From: Rosa chinensis
Taxonomy: Eukaryota; Streptophyta; Magnoliopsida; Rosales; Rosaceae
Direction: 5' to 3'
DNA length: 64,000 nt
NCBI RefSeq assembly: GCF_002994745.2
Contig: NC_037092.1
Span: 7,554,501 to 7,618,500, forward strand
How positions within the stretch are numbered: the first letter of the stretch is position 1; the number at the start of each line of letters is the position of its first letter. The notes beneath the pieces were generated by a model. That model ran no database searches. It had not been told where the DNA came from and saw nothing but the letters and a program-made list of their open reading frames with translations. Position numbers and translations under genes: made by a program. Shown here one piece after another: positions 1 through 13,388 of this stretch.

Positions 1-523
1 GTGCTGCTGGCACTAGTGGTTATGGAAAAAAATGTTTGTAAGGAACAGACGTCCAATCAAATTCGTCGGCATTTATACGGGGGAACACTTGCTAGGATCA
101 CTCTCTAGGTGACTAAAATCAATCAGCAAAAAGATATTTACAAGGAATATGTCATCGGCGAAAATGATATGAAAAAGATATTTACAAGGAATATATCTGA
201 TGAAAATTCTGCAGTGAGGAACACTTTAGGCGCCGAAAATCGTTAGCAAAACTGTGCCTATATATATTCTTGTCGCCAAAGTCAAAAATGTATTTAGTTT
301 TTTTTTTTTTTTTTTTGAAAAATATATATATTTAGGTTTAGTTGTTAAGAACATTTTCCACAATACAAATCTGAAAATTGAATCATAGAAGCTGATTATT
401 ACAAAGAAAAAAGAAGGAGAAGAAGAAGAGGGTGATATCCAAAATGGGAAGTATTTTAATACCACTCAATCTGCTTGGGATTTTGATCAAAAGAGTCCAA
501 GAAAACACTCAAATAGGGAAAAT
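1..523. other. Upstream intergenic sequence, no gene seen
   Basis: AT-rich sequence with a T-run near 300-316. I see no convincing coding region, only short chance ORFs. It leads into the RPL11 promoter. Confidence 0.5.
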
Positions 524-608
524 TGGGCTTTGACATCATCACTGACCCGCAAGGCCTAAATTCAAGTCTAAGCCCACGGAGAGCCCATATAAGTAGCAAA
601 AACCCTAA
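524..608 (+). promoter_or_regulatory. RPL11 promoter with site II motifs, TATA-like box and telo-box
   Basis: TGGGCT lies at 524-529 and its reverse complement AGCCCA at 571-576 and 582-587. A TATA-like CATATAAG is at 586-593 and a telo-box AAACCCTAA at 600-608. Site II elements next to a telo-box are the usual promoter signature of plant ribosomal-protein genes, which supports both the identity and the start of the next gene. The assignment is by motif only. Confidence 0.65.
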
Positions 609-702
609 GGACCCTAAGCACTCGCAACCCTTATAACTTCATCTCTGAGCTTCGGCTGCTCTGCCTCCTCCTCCTCCTCCTCAACACCACAACCCTTGAG
701 CA

Positions 703-2270
<1,568 letters not shown>

Positions 2271-2490
2271 ACAGATCCACCATAATCTTGGAGATATTTT
2301 GTTTTGGTTTTGGCAAGGTGTTACTTTCTACCAGTTTCAGTGTATCAGATGTTATTTCTTTTTCTTTAAGACTATGTAAGAGTATTTTTGATCTTAAGAC
2401 CTTGGTGACCTCCCTTGTTTTGACTCTGGTTACGTATGAGGAAGTATTGAGGAAGTATTATTCTTAGTTTCATCGGTAGAACAACCCTTG

Positions 2491-2595
2491 TCAAATTTGC
2501 CCTACCCTTATAATCTGATTGGTTGTCAAATTTGCCCTACCCTTATAGTCTGATTGGTTGTCAAATTTGCCCTACCCTTATAATCTGATTGGTTG
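2491..2595. repeat. 35-bp tandem repeat, three copies
   Basis: Three consecutive near-identical units start at 2491, 2526 and 2561, each beginning TCAAATTTGCCCTACCC and ending GATTGGTTG. Unit 2 differs by one base (TATAGTC against TATAATC). The block lies about 220 bp past the RPL11 stop, in or just after its 3' UTR. The remaining sequence 2271-2963 shows nothing else. Confidence 0.9.
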
Positions 2596-2963
2596 GTGGT
2601 ACGTTAGGTACCTTAACTATTAAACGTATGTGACCTGTTGAGCTGACTGAAACTGTAGTTGTCTCTCAGAAATCAAGGGCGGTATTGTACAAATGCCAAA
2701 CGTGAATCATGCTAAGTGGTCTTTCATGATGACACAACTCTATTCAATGGCATTTTGACAGTGGGGGGCGTGTTCATGATTTCTCAAATCTCGGGAGGAT
2801 CAATGTTGCATTCAGAAGTCAGTTGCATCCAAAATTGGATTTCTTGTTAAGAGTATGTTACATAAGCATGGTACCGCACAGCATCTCAATTACTCGACAT
2901 TGAATCCATGTCTTCAAGAACAAAAGGCACAATCTGATGAGAACAAAAGGTTTTACATTGTTT

Positions 2964-4267
2964 TTAGGACTTCAACAGTTCCACAAGCTCCCTCTTTTTG
3001 AGTTTTGAATAACCTCTGATCCCTCTAGACTTTGCCAGTTCTTTCAGCTCAGGGAGTTTCATTTCTTCTATTGTTTCCAACTCTAACTCCTTGGTTCCAG
3101 CTGTGGCAAGTGATGCTCCATTATTCATCTCAAGAAGCTTTCTTGGTGGGCTTGAATTGTTTGATGAAGACGGAATTGGAGACCTCTTCACGAATTTGGA
3201 TGGTGGCCTCATTAACTTGAAGTCTGTAATTGATGGATTAGCCTGTATTTGCTCCTCTTTCATATCAACCTTTTCTCTTTCCTGGTTAGCTTCTTCTGCA
3301 TAGTTAAAAGCATTTTACTAAGAAACAATATGTAAATGAACATAAATCGATTTATCCTCACTCATTAGCTAGAACCAACTAGTCACTGTAAATGACTTCA
3401 ACTCTCCATTTTCTTGCAGTCATAGTGCGACTTAGAGCAGTGCATGTTCAGTTACAAAGGTGGCATGGAAATTAAAACACAGTATTCATCTACATTACCT
3501 TTTTGCTTTATTGATCCACCTTGAAGAACCCTAAGAATTGACTCAGCAGAGGGCGGCTTCTCTTCCGATGCATTGGAGTTTATCTTCTCAGTATCTACAG
3601 AGTCTACTTCTTTCGATATCGATGACTGTATCCGCCTGAACAGAGAAATGATTTCTTCCTGATTAGATGACTTGGACTTTCTCCCACCTCGAGCTTTCTT
3701 AGTTTCATCGTTTTTCCGTGTTCTTCCTGAACCTGAACTTCTCCTAGAAGATTGACCTCTTCCGCTTCCTTCATCAGATCCAACGCAGGACACGGTTAAC
3801 TTCAGCCCCTTCCTCTCAAACGGTGAAGACACATCTGCAATGTCTGCCAAATTTAACAAGCTGCATCAAAAAATTGACCCCTCAGTCCCTAACCAGCAAC
3901 AACAAACTTCATTTGCCGATACAAATGTCTCATTATTCAGTTCAAGCTATGAAAACATGAATGAACATTCCCTATCTACATAAGAGTTGACCAATTCCAA
4001 CACAAAAGATGAACACTAGGAGCTTAAAGAGCTAAGAAATCCCATAAAGGAAAACACTATGAACAATTTGAATCTTTCTCTAACAGATGCCAAACCCAAT
4101 TCTAAGAAGAACCCATTACAGATTTCAAGATATGATTCCCGAAAAGTGAAAAAAAACCTTTTACCTTTGAGTGAGAAAATAGGTTTTCCCAGCTTGGGCT
4201 GCTTACTGAAAGATAAGAATGCCGGGTACCGAAGCACAGAGTGATACTGATACACAATTCCACCCAT
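2964..4267 (-). CDS. Rho-N (Rho termination factor N-terminal) domain protein, probably plastid
   Basis: Reconstructed from three exons on the minus strand: 4267-4165, 3843-3499 and 3295-2964, joining to 780 nt, 259 aa. Donors are GTAAAA and GTAATG; acceptors end GGCAG and TGCAG. A second acceptor ending at 3835 would keep frame and drop three residues. The last ~40 residues form the Rho-N/SAP-like helical domain (IEEMKLPELKELAKSRGIRG). The middle is basic and Ser/Gly-rich and ends in EEIISLFRRIQSSISKEV, a segment I associate with plant RHON1/BP-73-type proteins, which bind RNA in chloroplasts. The N-terminus has few acidic residues, compatible with a transit peptide. Neighbour order matches Arabidopsis At4g18740. 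The exact role of this short paralogue is not shown by the sequence. Confidence 0.82.
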
Positions 4268-4545
4268 ATTTTCTTGCCAAAAATTTGGGTTCTTGAATAT
4301 GGAAAATACTCGCTCTTTTTCTCTTGAAAAATTTGGTCTGAGCTAACAAATGGATTAGATTCAAAGTCAGCTCCAGTCGGTATTATATTAGTCCGACGAA
4401 TTTTCTAGTCCACAGATTCTCCAGGCACGTGCACACCACGCGCCATGGATATACATATATAGCAGCTCTGCTCCTGTTAAACCCTTCCGTGGTTTATTGA
4501 AAATTTCCCGCCTTTTGGTTTATACAGGTTCAGAATCACAGAGCC

Positions 4546-7185
4546 ATGTTGATGCTCTGCACAGCCTCACCAAACCAGTCATGGGTCTCTCCTTCTTCTT
4601 CTTCTTACCATGACATAAAGCCAAAGCCTTTGAAGCCCTGCTTCATCTTCTTCAAACCCAATTCAACAACCTCTCTGTTATCTCTGAATTTCTCTAATTT
4701 TCGCGCCAAATTTCGCGTCTCGGCGACCGCCCTCGCCGGAACCACTGACCGGAAAACTGCGGACAAGAATGTGAAGATTTCCGAACTCTGTGAATTGGGT
4801 AATCTGAAAGAGGCGGTGGAAATGGTGTGCGGGTCTGAAAGCTCCGATCTTGAGTTGGTGACTTACTGCTCCGTGTTGGAGCTCTGTGCCGGAACTAAGT
4901 CTCTGCAAGACGGGAAGAGGGTTCACTCTGTTCTTTGTGACCATGGAGTAGATGTTGATGGGTATGTGGGTGCAAAACTTGTGTTCATGTACGTGCATTG
5001 TGGGGATTTAAGAGAAGCGAGGCGGGTTTTCGATGAATTATCGAATGCGAAAGTGTTTCTATGGAACCTTTTAATCAATGAGTATGCGAAGATTCGTAAT
5101 TTTAGAGAAGGTGTGTACTTATTTGGGAAGATGCAGGAGTTGGGTATTCATCCGAATTCGTATACGTTTTCTTGTATTTTGAAGTGTTTTGCTGCTCTTG
5201 GGTGTGTTAAGGAAGGTGAGTGGGTTCATGGGTATGTGTGGAAACTGGGTTTTAGCTCTGATAATACTGTGGTGAATTCTCTGATGGCTTTCTATTTCAA
5301 GAATAGAAGAGTTGAAAGTGCACGGAAGGTGTTTGATGAATTGCGTGACAGAGATGTGATATCGTGGAATTCGATGATTAGTGCGTATGTGTCGAATGGT
5401 GCTGCGGAGAAGGGAGTGGAGGTTTTCAGGCAGATGTTTTGTTCTGGGATTGATGTGGACTTGGCTACGATTATCAATGTTCTAATGGCGTGTTCGGACT
5501 GTGGAGATCTTGCATTGGGTAGGGTGGTTCATGCTTATGCGATAAAAGCTGGTTTCGACATGGATGTTATGTTGTGTAATAATGTTCTAGATATGTATTC
5601 AAAGTGTGGCGATTTGAGTGATGCAGTTCGAGTTTTTGAGAAGATGGGTCAAAGAAGTGTTGTGTCGTGGACTTCGATGATAGCAGGTTATGTTCGTGAA
5701 GGTCTTTCGGACAAGGCAATTGAGTTGTTTTGTGAAATGGAAGAGAATGGCGTTAGCCCAGATGGTTATACAATCACAAGCATACTTCATGCATGTGCTT
5801 GTAGTGGCTCGTTGGAAAAAGGCAAGGATACACACAAGTATATTAGGGAACATGGCATGGACTCGAGTTTGTTTGTCTGTAATTCGCTCATGGATATGTA
5901 TGCAAAATGTGGAAGCATGGAAGACGCTGACTCAGTTTTTTCTCATATGCTTAGAAAGGACATTGTGTCATGGAATACCATGATCGGAGGTTACTCCAAA
6001 AACTGTCTTCCAAATGAAACTCTTGAACTCTTTTCTGAGATGCAACAGAAATTTAAACCTGACAGCATGACAATTGCTAGTGTCCTTCCCGCTTGTGCAA
6101 GCCTAGCAGCTCTAGACAGAGGTCAAGAGATCCATGGTTATTTACTGAGAAATGGATACTTCTTGGATCGATATGTTGCCAATGCACTTGTTGACATGTA
6201 TGTCAAGTGCGGGGTACTAGTTCTTGCTCAGATACTGTTTGATATGATTCCGGTGAAGGATCTGATCTCTTGGACTGTGATAATTGCTGGTTATGGGATG
6301 CATGGATTTGGAAGGGAAGCTATTGCTGCTTTTAATGAGATGAAAAAGGCTGGAATTGAACCGGACAGCATTTCCTTCATCTCTATACTTTATGCTTGCA
6401 GTCATTCTGGATTAGTTCAGGAAGGATGGAGATTCTTTGATATTATGAGAAATGATTACAAAATCGAGCCCATGTTGGAGCATTATGCTTGTATGGTAGA
6501 TCTTCTTGCTCGTACTGGGAATCTAACCAAGGCATATAAATTTATTAACATGATGCCAATTGAGCCAGATGCCACAGTCTGGGGTTCCTTGCTCTGTGGT
6601 TGTAGGATTCACCATGATGTGAAACTAGCAGAGAAAGTTGCAGAGCATGTCTTTGAACTAGAGCCAGAAAACACTGGCTATTATATACTTCTAGCAAATA
6701 TTTATGCAGAGGCAGAAAAGTGGGAAGAGGTGAAGAAGTTGAGGGAGAGGATTGGTCGGCGAGGCTTGAAAAAGAATCCGGGCTGTAGTTGGATAGAAAT
6801 CAAGGGAAAAGTTAATATCTTTGTTGCAGGAGACACTTCACACCCAGAGGCCATGAAGATAGAGTCCCTAGTGAAGAAGTTTAGATTGAGGATGAAGGAA
6901 GATGGCTATAATCCTAAAATGCAGTACGCTTTGATTAATGCAGATGAGGTGGAAAAAGAGGTGGCTCTCTGTGGGCATAGTGAGAAGTTAGCCATAGCAT
7001 TTGGGATACTGAACTTGCCACCCGGAAAAACCATACGGGTGACCAAGAATCTACGAGCCTGCGGTGACTGCCATGAGATGGCCAAGTTCATATCCAAGAC
7101 ATCTAGGAGGGAAATTGTTTTGAGAGATTCTAATCGCTTTCATCATATGAAGGATGGAAATTGTTCTTGTAGGGGCTTCTGGTAA
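4546..7185 (+). CDS. DOT4: DOT4-like PPR-DYW protein (chloroplast RNA editing)
   Basis: Intronless, 879 aa. A Ser/Thr-rich N-terminus of about 60 residues fits a plastid transit peptide. It is followed by about 18 PLS-class pentatricopeptide repeats, recognisable by recurring W(N/T)xxI and LxxMYxKCG patterns, then E/E+ motifs and a C-terminal DYW deaminase-like domain. The zinc-binding HSE (HSEKLAIAFGIL) and CGDCH are present, and the protein ends GFW instead of DYW. Family knowledge: Arabidopsis DOT4 (At4g18750) is needed for plastid rpoC1 editing and leaf vein patterning. The first ATG of the frame is used; the previous gene is divergent, starting 278 bp away. The family is certain and orthology is supported by the neighbours. 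Confidence 0.93.
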   Translation: MLMLCTASPNQSWVSPSSSSYHDIKPKPLKPCFIFFKPNSTTSLLSLNFSNFRAKFRVSATALAGTTDRKTADKNVKISELCELGNLKEAVEMVCGSESSDLELVTYCSVLELCAGTKSLQDGKRVHSVLCDHGVDVDGYVGAKLVFMYVHCGDLREARRVFDELSNAKVFLWNLLINEYAKIRNFREGVYLFGKMQELGIHPNSYTFSCILKCFAALGCVKEGEWVHGYVWKLGFSSDNTVVNSLMAFYFKNRRVESARKVFDELRDRDVISWNSMISAYVSNGAAEKGVEVFRQMFCSGIDVDLATIINVLMACSDCGDLALGRVVHAYAIKAGFDMDVMLCNNVLDMYSKCGDLSDAVRVFEKMGQRSVVSWTSMIAGYVREGLSDKAIELFCEMEENGVSPDGYTITSILHACACSGSLEKGKDTHKYIREHGMDSSLFVCNSLMDMYAKCGSMEDADSVFSHMLRKDIVSWNTMIGGYSKNCLPNETLELFSEMQQKFKPDSMTIASVLPACASLAALDRGQEIHGYLLRNGYFLDRYVANALVDMYVKCGVLVLAQILFDMIPVKDLISWTVIIAGYGMHGFGREAIAAFNEMKKAGIEPDSISFISILYACSHSGLVQEGWRFFDIMRNDYKIEPMLEHYACMVDLLARTGNLTKAYKFINMMPIEPDATVWGSLLCGCRIHHDVKLAEKVAEHVFELEPENTGYYILLANIYAEAEKWEEVKKLRERIGRRGLKKNPGCSWIEIKGKVNIFVAGDTSHPEAMKIESLVKKFRLRMKEDGYNPKMQYALINADEVEKEVALCGHSEKLAIAFGILNLPPGKTIRVTKNLRACGDCHEMAKFISKTSRREIVLRDSNRFHHMKDGNCSCRGFW

Positions 7186-7360
7186 ACTGAAGTTGGACTT
7201 GAAATGTAAAAGGGCTGATCTGTTAATTGTCATGCAGGATTTCTGTACTGCTACTATAGTGAGAATTTTATCTTGTAAATTCACGGATGTAGAAAAGAGA
7301 GATAAAATTGAATGACATTCTCGAGAATTTTTGGACTTGCTTGTGCGGTCGACGTTGGCG

Positions 7361-7504
7361 GAGTAGAGCTAGCTAAGCCTAAAGATATACACGGCCATCA
7401 TGATCATACTCAAGCAAGTTAGGGAGTAGAGCCAGCTAAGACTAAAGATATACACGGCTATGGAAGCTAGCGAGTCTTATCATGATCATACTCATGCAAG
7501 TTAG
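7361..7504. repeat. Interspersed direct repeats downstream of DOT4
   Basis: A 35-bp segment (GAGTAGAGCTAGCTAAG, ending ATACACGGC) at 7361-7395 recurs at 7425-7459 with two changes. The following ATCATGATCATACTCA segment at about 7397 recurs near 7479. The rest of 7186-8270 is AT-rich and shows no gene. Confidence 0.75.
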
Positions 7505-8270
7505 AGAGGCACGCTCATGCTCATGAGATTAAGCACACTGAAAGATGCGATGTGATTTTCTAACTCCGTAGTCGACCATAGAACTTGTGCCAAAAAAAAA
7601 CAGTCCAAAGTTGTGATTTTCCCTTGTAACTGTGGACTTATAACACAGTTTTCAGGCTAAAATATAGATTTTATTTTCTCATGAAAATTTTCACATTGCT
7701 AAATCATAATTTTTTAAACAATTCTAGAATGGAGGGAACACAAAAATCTCAACATAATTTTTTTATTTTATAATTTTCTAAACTTAGAAAATAAAAAAAT
7801 CATAAAAAAAAAAATTAATATAAAGAAAAAATTGAGTCAAAAATTTTTAGACTTGTCACTTGAGAATCTACTTAAAATTACGTTTACTAATAGTGAGAAT
7901 ATGCCATAAGAGAGTTTCAATAAAAGATAGTGCTGAACTGCTGACAAGATTTGGCATGTTTCAGCACATTACAACATATACAAACGTTGTCAAACCATGT
8001 CAATACCCTACATAAAATAATTACAAAAAAAATCCTCTATACACTTTCCTTATTTGAGCAGGAAAGCAAAATTAGAGATCTTGTTATGTCCGAATACAAT
8101 TACTTTTTCTGTTTGGATTAGACTTGTCTTATATCTCTATATATATTACTCGATCCACCTCTCATAACCCCTCGATTTCTTTTCAATTATCAGCACTCCA
8201 ATCTCTCTTTTCTCTCGCTTAAACCCTTTTCTTCCTAGTTCTTACATACTTCCCATAATTCAACAACATA

Positions 8271-8690
8271 ATGTCTATAGTTTTCAAACTGAAAAGTTCT
8301 GACAATGAAACATTCGAGGTTGAAGAAGCTGCAGCACTACTCTCTGAAACCATCAAGAGCTCATCGTCCACCGAGATTACAGTGCCAAACGTGAAGGCGG
8401 AAATCTTAGGCAAGGTGGTGGAGTGGTGCAACAAGCATGCAGAGAGTGAAGGCACCAAAGATCAACTCATCAAAGAGTGGGACGCTGAGTTCGTTAGTGT
8501 TGACCAACATGTTCTGTTCAAGCTCATAACGGCTGCAGACTATCTACAGATTAAGGAATTGGTGGATCAATTAACTCAAAGAGTTGGGGACATGATTAAG
8601 GCAAAGACATTCAAGACGGTAGAAATGACTTACCCAATGTTTAACGTCGAGAGAGAAGTGCAAGAGGAATTAAAATCATTGGGCTTCTGA
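8271..8690 (+). CDS. Small intronless SKP1-like (ASK) protein with altered C-terminus
   Basis: 139 aa. Family role: SKP1 links F-box proteins to cullin 1 in SCF ubiquitin ligases. The SKP1 BTB/POZ half is clear (IVFKLKSSDNETFEVEEAAA; VEWCNKHAES), followed by WDAEFVSVDQHVLFKLITAA and a DMIKAKT segment equivalent to the usual DMIKGKT. After this the normal tail (PEEIRKTF ending in WAFE) is replaced by a divergent 24-residue end finishing KSLGF, so F-box binding may be changed or lost. A TATA-like CTATATATAT lies about 130 bp upstream. Intronless, fast-changing SKP1 copies are common in plants. It sits between DOT4 and the receptor-like gene, where I recall no such gene in Arabidopsis, so it is probably a later arrival. 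Confidence 0.85.
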   Translation: MSIVFKLKSSDNETFEVEEAAALLSETIKSSSSTEITVPNVKAEILGKVVEWCNKHAESEGTKDQLIKEWDAEFVSVDQHVLFKLITAADYLQIKELVDQLTQRVGDMIKAKTFKTVEMTYPMFNVEREVQEELKSLGF

Positions 8691-9500
8691 GACTTGGTTG
8701 AACTTATCTCTATGAATGCTTAACCTCTCTTCTATTTGTTTGCTGGGGAATGCTTTAATTAGGATTCCATGTTTAATTTCTTATATTCTTTTTGTTGGTT
8801 CTAATATTTCTGAATTAAAACACAAAATAATGTAAAAATTTTGTTTAGGATTTTCTTTCCATTTACCTAAAATAATTCAAATAAAACTTATTATTTCACG
8901 AGTCATGACCATTTTTGCTAAGGAGATCATGACTTCTTGACAACTGGGATTTGACCAATTATACCAAAACTTTAGCATCTCACTATACCAAAGTTCACAA
9001 TTATTCACATGTAATATGATTTTGAATCGAAAGTTAACAGTTAATGAACTATCTGACTTGTTTGAGTAATCTCATTATGATGTTCTGCATTTTCAATTTT
9101 TCATAAATGTACATACACTAGAAGAAGCAAACTCAAAGAAAGCTGAATTGATAAAAAGTGGAAGGAAAAAACAGAAAGTAAACGCTTGTGGTTGAAGAAA
9201 AATACATAAATGATGGCAAAGAAATAATACATTCAACTGTTCAAGTAGGTAATAATGGAAAAAACAAACTGCTCTTTTTCTCCAGCAACCCCATCAGAGC
9301 AGTGATAAAAATAGAACACTCCAAATCAATTATCACTCTCCCTCTTTTTGTTCTGTCACCTTCCCATCTACTCTTCCTCCCTCCTCATCACCAAGTATAA
9401 TAAATTAAATCAAAATTCAATCTTTACTGCCTAATTAATCTCTAAACTCCTAGACAAATGAAATTAATCACAACAAACAACTCACTTGATTAGCTCAACT
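8691..9500. other. Intergenic sequence, nothing recognised
   Basis: AT-rich sequence between the SKP1-like gene and the convergent receptor-like gene. It should hold both 3' UTRs. No ORF or repeat here is convincing. Confidence 0.5.
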
Positions 9501-10847
9501 TCACCCACACCACTTTGATAGAAGAATCAAGAAAACTATGAGGAAGACAAGGGAAGAAAGCCCAATTGCCACACCAAGAACTACCTTATTAGGCCCATGA
9601 TGATGATCCTGGTTTTGGGAACTATCCCCATCACTGTCATCATAATCCGAATCACTGCTGTCATCCGCTGAACTATCCTCTTTCGCCGGAGGAGGCGACA
9701 TTGGCAGCCCATGTTTATCACAGGGAGCAATGCCGAGCTTCAATTTCGACGAAAGAACCGAATGGTTGTAGCACAAATTGCTGTTCCTACTAATCTTGAA
9801 CAAAGCCAACTTACTAATGAATGACACATTGAAAGGAACGACCCCCTGGAAGTTATTGTTGGCCAGATTCAAGAATTTCAAGCTCTTCATATCCGAAAGG
9901 AACTTGGGGATTGTGCCATTGAGCTGATTCGAGCTCAGATCAAGATGAACCAAGCCGGGAATGGCTGAAATCGACTCGGGTATCGGCCCAGATAGCAAAT
10001 TCGAAGCAAGGGAGACATTTCTGAGGGATATGAGGTCCCCAAACGAAGTGGGTATTTCGCCATTGAGTGTATTGGAAGAAAGATTCAAGCTTTCGAGGTT
10101 TTCGAGTATAGTAATGGAACTGGGTATTCTTCCCTCGAGCTTATTACCCGAAAAGTCGATCTGGGTCAAGTTGAGATTCAAGTGTTTGGGAACATTACCG
10201 GTGAGGTTGGCATGGGAGATGGTGACGGACCTGAGCTTCTTCAAGTTGCCGAGAATTACGAAAGGGCCACTGGCATTGACTTGGACGTTGGAGACGGTTA
10301 GATCGGTGAGGTTCTGGAGGCGGGAGAGCCAGACGCCGGTGAGGTGGCGGAGGCTGCTGACGGCGGAGAAGGAGTGGAGGGAGGCGAGGAGATCGGCGGG
10401 GAAGCGAATGGGGGCGATGGGGCAGTTGAGGAAGTGGAGGGATTGGAGGGTGGAGAGGGACTTGAGGGCGGTGAAGGACAGAGCGACGTCGTCGGAGCAG
10501 TTGGCGAGGGTGAGGGAGAGGAGGTGGCGGAAGGGCTTGGCGGCGTCGCAGAGGGTGGTGTTGGAGTGGAGCTGAGTGCATGGGTCTTTGGAAGTTGGGA
10601 TGTTGAGGGATTGGAGGGCTCTTACTTGTTTGGGGTCTAGAGAAGAGGAGCCTTTTGAGGAAGGAGCGGAGGGGGTGGTGGGGGTTGGAGAGGAAGTGGG
10701 GGATGGAGTTGGGGGGAGGGAGTGAGTGGTGTTGGGGGATGGAGTTGGGGGGCGGGAGTGAGTGGTGTTGGGGGTGGTGGCGGACAGGGTGGTGGAGGAG
10801 AGGAGGAGGAGGTGGAGGAGAGTGAGGAGTAATGGTGGGGGTTCCAT
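9501..10847 (-). CDS. RLP51: RLP51-type leucine-rich-repeat receptor-like protein
   Basis: Single exon. The ATG at 10847 gives 448 aa; the frame is open ten codons further upstream but only from a TTG. Order of parts: signal peptide ([18 protein letters not shown]), a Pro/Thr/Ser-rich spacer, a Cys-containing N-cap ([18 protein letters not shown]), about eight to ten LRRs (for example LEGRIPSSI and LNGTIPKFL), several N-glycosylation sites, a C-cap (NLCYN to APC), an acidic Ser/Asp-rich stalk, one membrane span ([19 protein letters not shown]) and a tail of a few residues. There is no kinase domain. Arabidopsis RLP51 (At4g18760) acts in defence downstream of SNC2-type signalling; the same role here is inference. 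The spacer includes a 12-residue in-frame repeat. Confidence 0.88.
   Translation of the reverse strand: MEPPPLLLTLLHLLLLSSTTLSATTPNTTHSRPPTPSPNTTHSLPPTPSPTSSPTPTTPSAPSSKGSSSLDPKQVRALQSLNIPTSKDPCTQLHSNTTLCDAAKPFRHLLSLTLANCSDDVALSFTALKSLSTLQSLHFLNCPIAPIRFPADLLASLHSFSAVSSLRHLTGVWLSRLQNLTDLTVSNVQVNASGPFVILGNLKKLRSVTISHANLTGNVPKHLNLNLTQIDFSGNKLEGRIPSSITILENLESLNLSSNTLNGEIPTSFGDLISLRNVSLASNLLSGPIPESISAIPGLVHLDLSSNQLNGTIPKFLSDMKSLKFLNLANNNFQGVVPFNVSFISKLALFKISRNSNLCYNHSVLSSKLKLGIAPCDKHGLPMSPPPAKEDSSADDSSDSDYDDSDGDSSQNQDHHHGPNKVVLGVAIGLSSLVFLIVFLILLSKWCG
10690..10775 (-). repeat. 36-bp in-frame repeat in the RLP51-like spacer
   Basis: Two tandem units encode [12 protein letters not shown] and [12 protein letters not shown] in the Pro-rich region after the signal peptide. 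Such a block can change length between alleles without breaking the frame. Confidence 0.75.
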
Positions 10848-13388
10848 TGGGGAGAGAAGCTTTGGGAGTTTGGACAAGAATGGGGGAAGTGCGTTTTTGT
10901 GTGTGAAGGTATTAGAGTGTTTGTGTGTCTGTGACTGTACAGTGAAGTGAAGAGAGCTAGATGAGATTTAGAAGGGTGTGTGTGTTTACTTGAAATTGCC
11001 TTCTTGCCCTTTGAGTTCAGATCCAATTTCATTGGAGGGTTTCATTTTTGAGGGAGAAAAAAAATCACCCTTCCATTCATCTTTCAAGTTTCAACCACAA
11101 ATTACGTGTATGAAAATTTAGATGTTTTTCTAAGCTAATAGTTCTGTTTTGAATTTACGAAGTTTTAGTTTTCAGATTGGTTCATTGTGATTGAGTTTGC
11201 TTTCTGAAATGGTTTGATTAGGAAAGAAAAAAAAACTATTTGGTTTTTTGTAAATAGTTTTTTGTAGTTAATGATAAGAGATTAAGAGTGACTTACAAGT
11301 TTCAAGAAATCAATGAGAAGTTTGTTTTAGTTAGTGAACAAAACAACAGCCAGCCATTGACTCCTTTAATTTAAGTATGACAAAATTTAGTAGACTAATT
11401 GCGAAATATGCATGTTTGATTGACTTATAAGTTATAAGATATTAAACTTCTCATTATTTTAGTTAGTGAACAAAAATAGCCACCCATTGACCCCTTTAAT
11501 TTAGGCATGTTTAGTAGACTAATTTTCAAATCATGCATGTTCTCATACATTTTATGTTGATTATTTTTCAATTATTAACGTAATAAAAATATAAAAATTC
11601 CAAACATCACATATTCTAAAATAAAGTAAAAAAAAATTGTGAGGTGCATCTTATGTGGCTACTGGCTACATGTGTGTTTTGTTTTTCGAATATCACATGT
11701 TTTAAAATAAAGATAAAAAGAAAATAGTGATGTGCATCTTATGCGGCTTTGGTTTAGTTAATGTCATGCTTGCTGTTAAAACAAGAACAACGGTCAATAA
11801 ATCAACTAGGAAGATTTCATGTTTCAAGGGGTTAATTAAGTGATTATATGATAAGTTAAGGGCAGATTTGTTAATCACTTATTAAAATTAGTTTTCCGTT
11901 AAAAGCCGCAAAGGCAATGTTTTTAGACTGGGGACTTGCGAGGTGTCTTAGCTGGCAATTTTTCCTTTTTAAATGATAAACGGTGGCGTGCAATGTGTCT
12001 CCAAAACAGAGTGTATGCATCTAAGCAAGGAACCATCATAGTTCTTGGCTTCTATACTATAGCATACAATGATAATGATAATTTATTGTTTGATTTTGTG
12101 AATTGCATCTTTAGTGTATGAAACTTTTGGTCAATGTGTTTGATTTTGTTAGCAATTTCTATCATTATTGTCGATTTAATGTTGTGAAGTTAAAGATGTC
12201 TATTGAAGTGAAAAGAATTATGATATTTATTATGTATACGGAGATAATATAACAAAACCATGTAAATTACAGGCATTGATAAGCGGAGATTAAGATTATC
12301 AATTTCTAAACATATTGAGATGTGAAAAATATATAGACCAGAGCTAGTCCCAGACTCCCAGGCTTAGGCGGACTAGACCTATACTCATGATGCCCAATCT
12401 AATAAGCCCCAAAAAAATTATTCGTCGATAAACTTAATTAAAATGGGACACGAAATTATAGATTTTGGCAATAATCTCACATAAAAAAATAAATAAGGAT
12501 ACACATTTTCCAACAATATATTTATCAGCACAAACTTCTCATAAAAAAATAAATTTAAAAAGTCACACATTTGCTATGAATTTGAAGACTCGAATGTGCC
12601 TTTATAAACCAAACCAAAAGTGCACAGTTGTCTCAAAATTCAAAAACAAAAATTAGTGTAAAAAAGGATTTGATCATTGTCTAAAAAAAGGGAAAAGAGA
12701 GGGATTTGATCACAAAAATGTGCTGGTTACCCATAATTACAACCAGTATAAAGGATACAAAAACCCACAATTAAGTAGTTGGACAAGGAAACCATAATTA
12801 GGAAGCTCTAGCAAGGCCCTACACCATGATCATCTCTGTCATCATCCCCACTATAAAACAATAATATCGATGATCATAACCTCTGTAATACCCTCTGATA
12901 TTCCATCAAGACATGGCTACTAAGTCCCTGTCAGATCATAGGAAAGTGATGGTTCAGCTAATGTCCTTTGGGAATTTAAATGCAAAAATGAGAAGTGATT
13001 GGACTAGGTGATACAAATGCACATGATGCTTGTCGATTCGTATTATGGAATTGGAAGAACAATTACAATCTCTTTTTACATTGATATTGCTACAGAAATG
13101 CTTAATTCAAACCCAAAAAGAAAATCCATTACACATCTTTCTAACCAAAAAAAAATCTGTCTGGTAGATCCACAAAGAAATGAACATGTGATTCCCAGAA
13201 ATCTTGATTTCCTTCTCATTCAAAGTATAACGAAATCGTAGAGAGTTATAGCTCTAGTGACAGAGAGCATTTATCTTCATTGCAAAGATTAGAGTTCGAA
13301 TCTCTTTTACACCTCTTGCCTCTGTCGCAACCAAAAAACTAAAATGAATATCCAAAAAAATGGAAAACTTTGGGTTATGGCAACTGAC
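10848..13388. other. Gene-free interval where Arabidopsis has MYB98
   Basis: I see no MYB repeat or other credible coding frame. Two imperfect direct repeats are visible. A ~90-bp block around 11325-11430 (AGTTAGTGAACAAAA, CCATTGAC, TTTAGTAGACTAATT) recurs at about 11458-11545. A GTGCATCTTATG block at about 11644 recurs near 11731. The right end should contain the CESA 3' UTR. Confidence 0.6.

Noticed and set aside
5690..5983. 97-aa frame overlapping the DOT4-like gene
   Set aside because: It is a shifted-frame shadow within the PPR repeats and has no motif of its own.
9961..10640. Long plus-strand open frames opposite the RLP51-like gene
   Set aside because: They are antisense shadows of a GC-rich LRR gene with Arg/Glu/Gly-rich nonsense composition.
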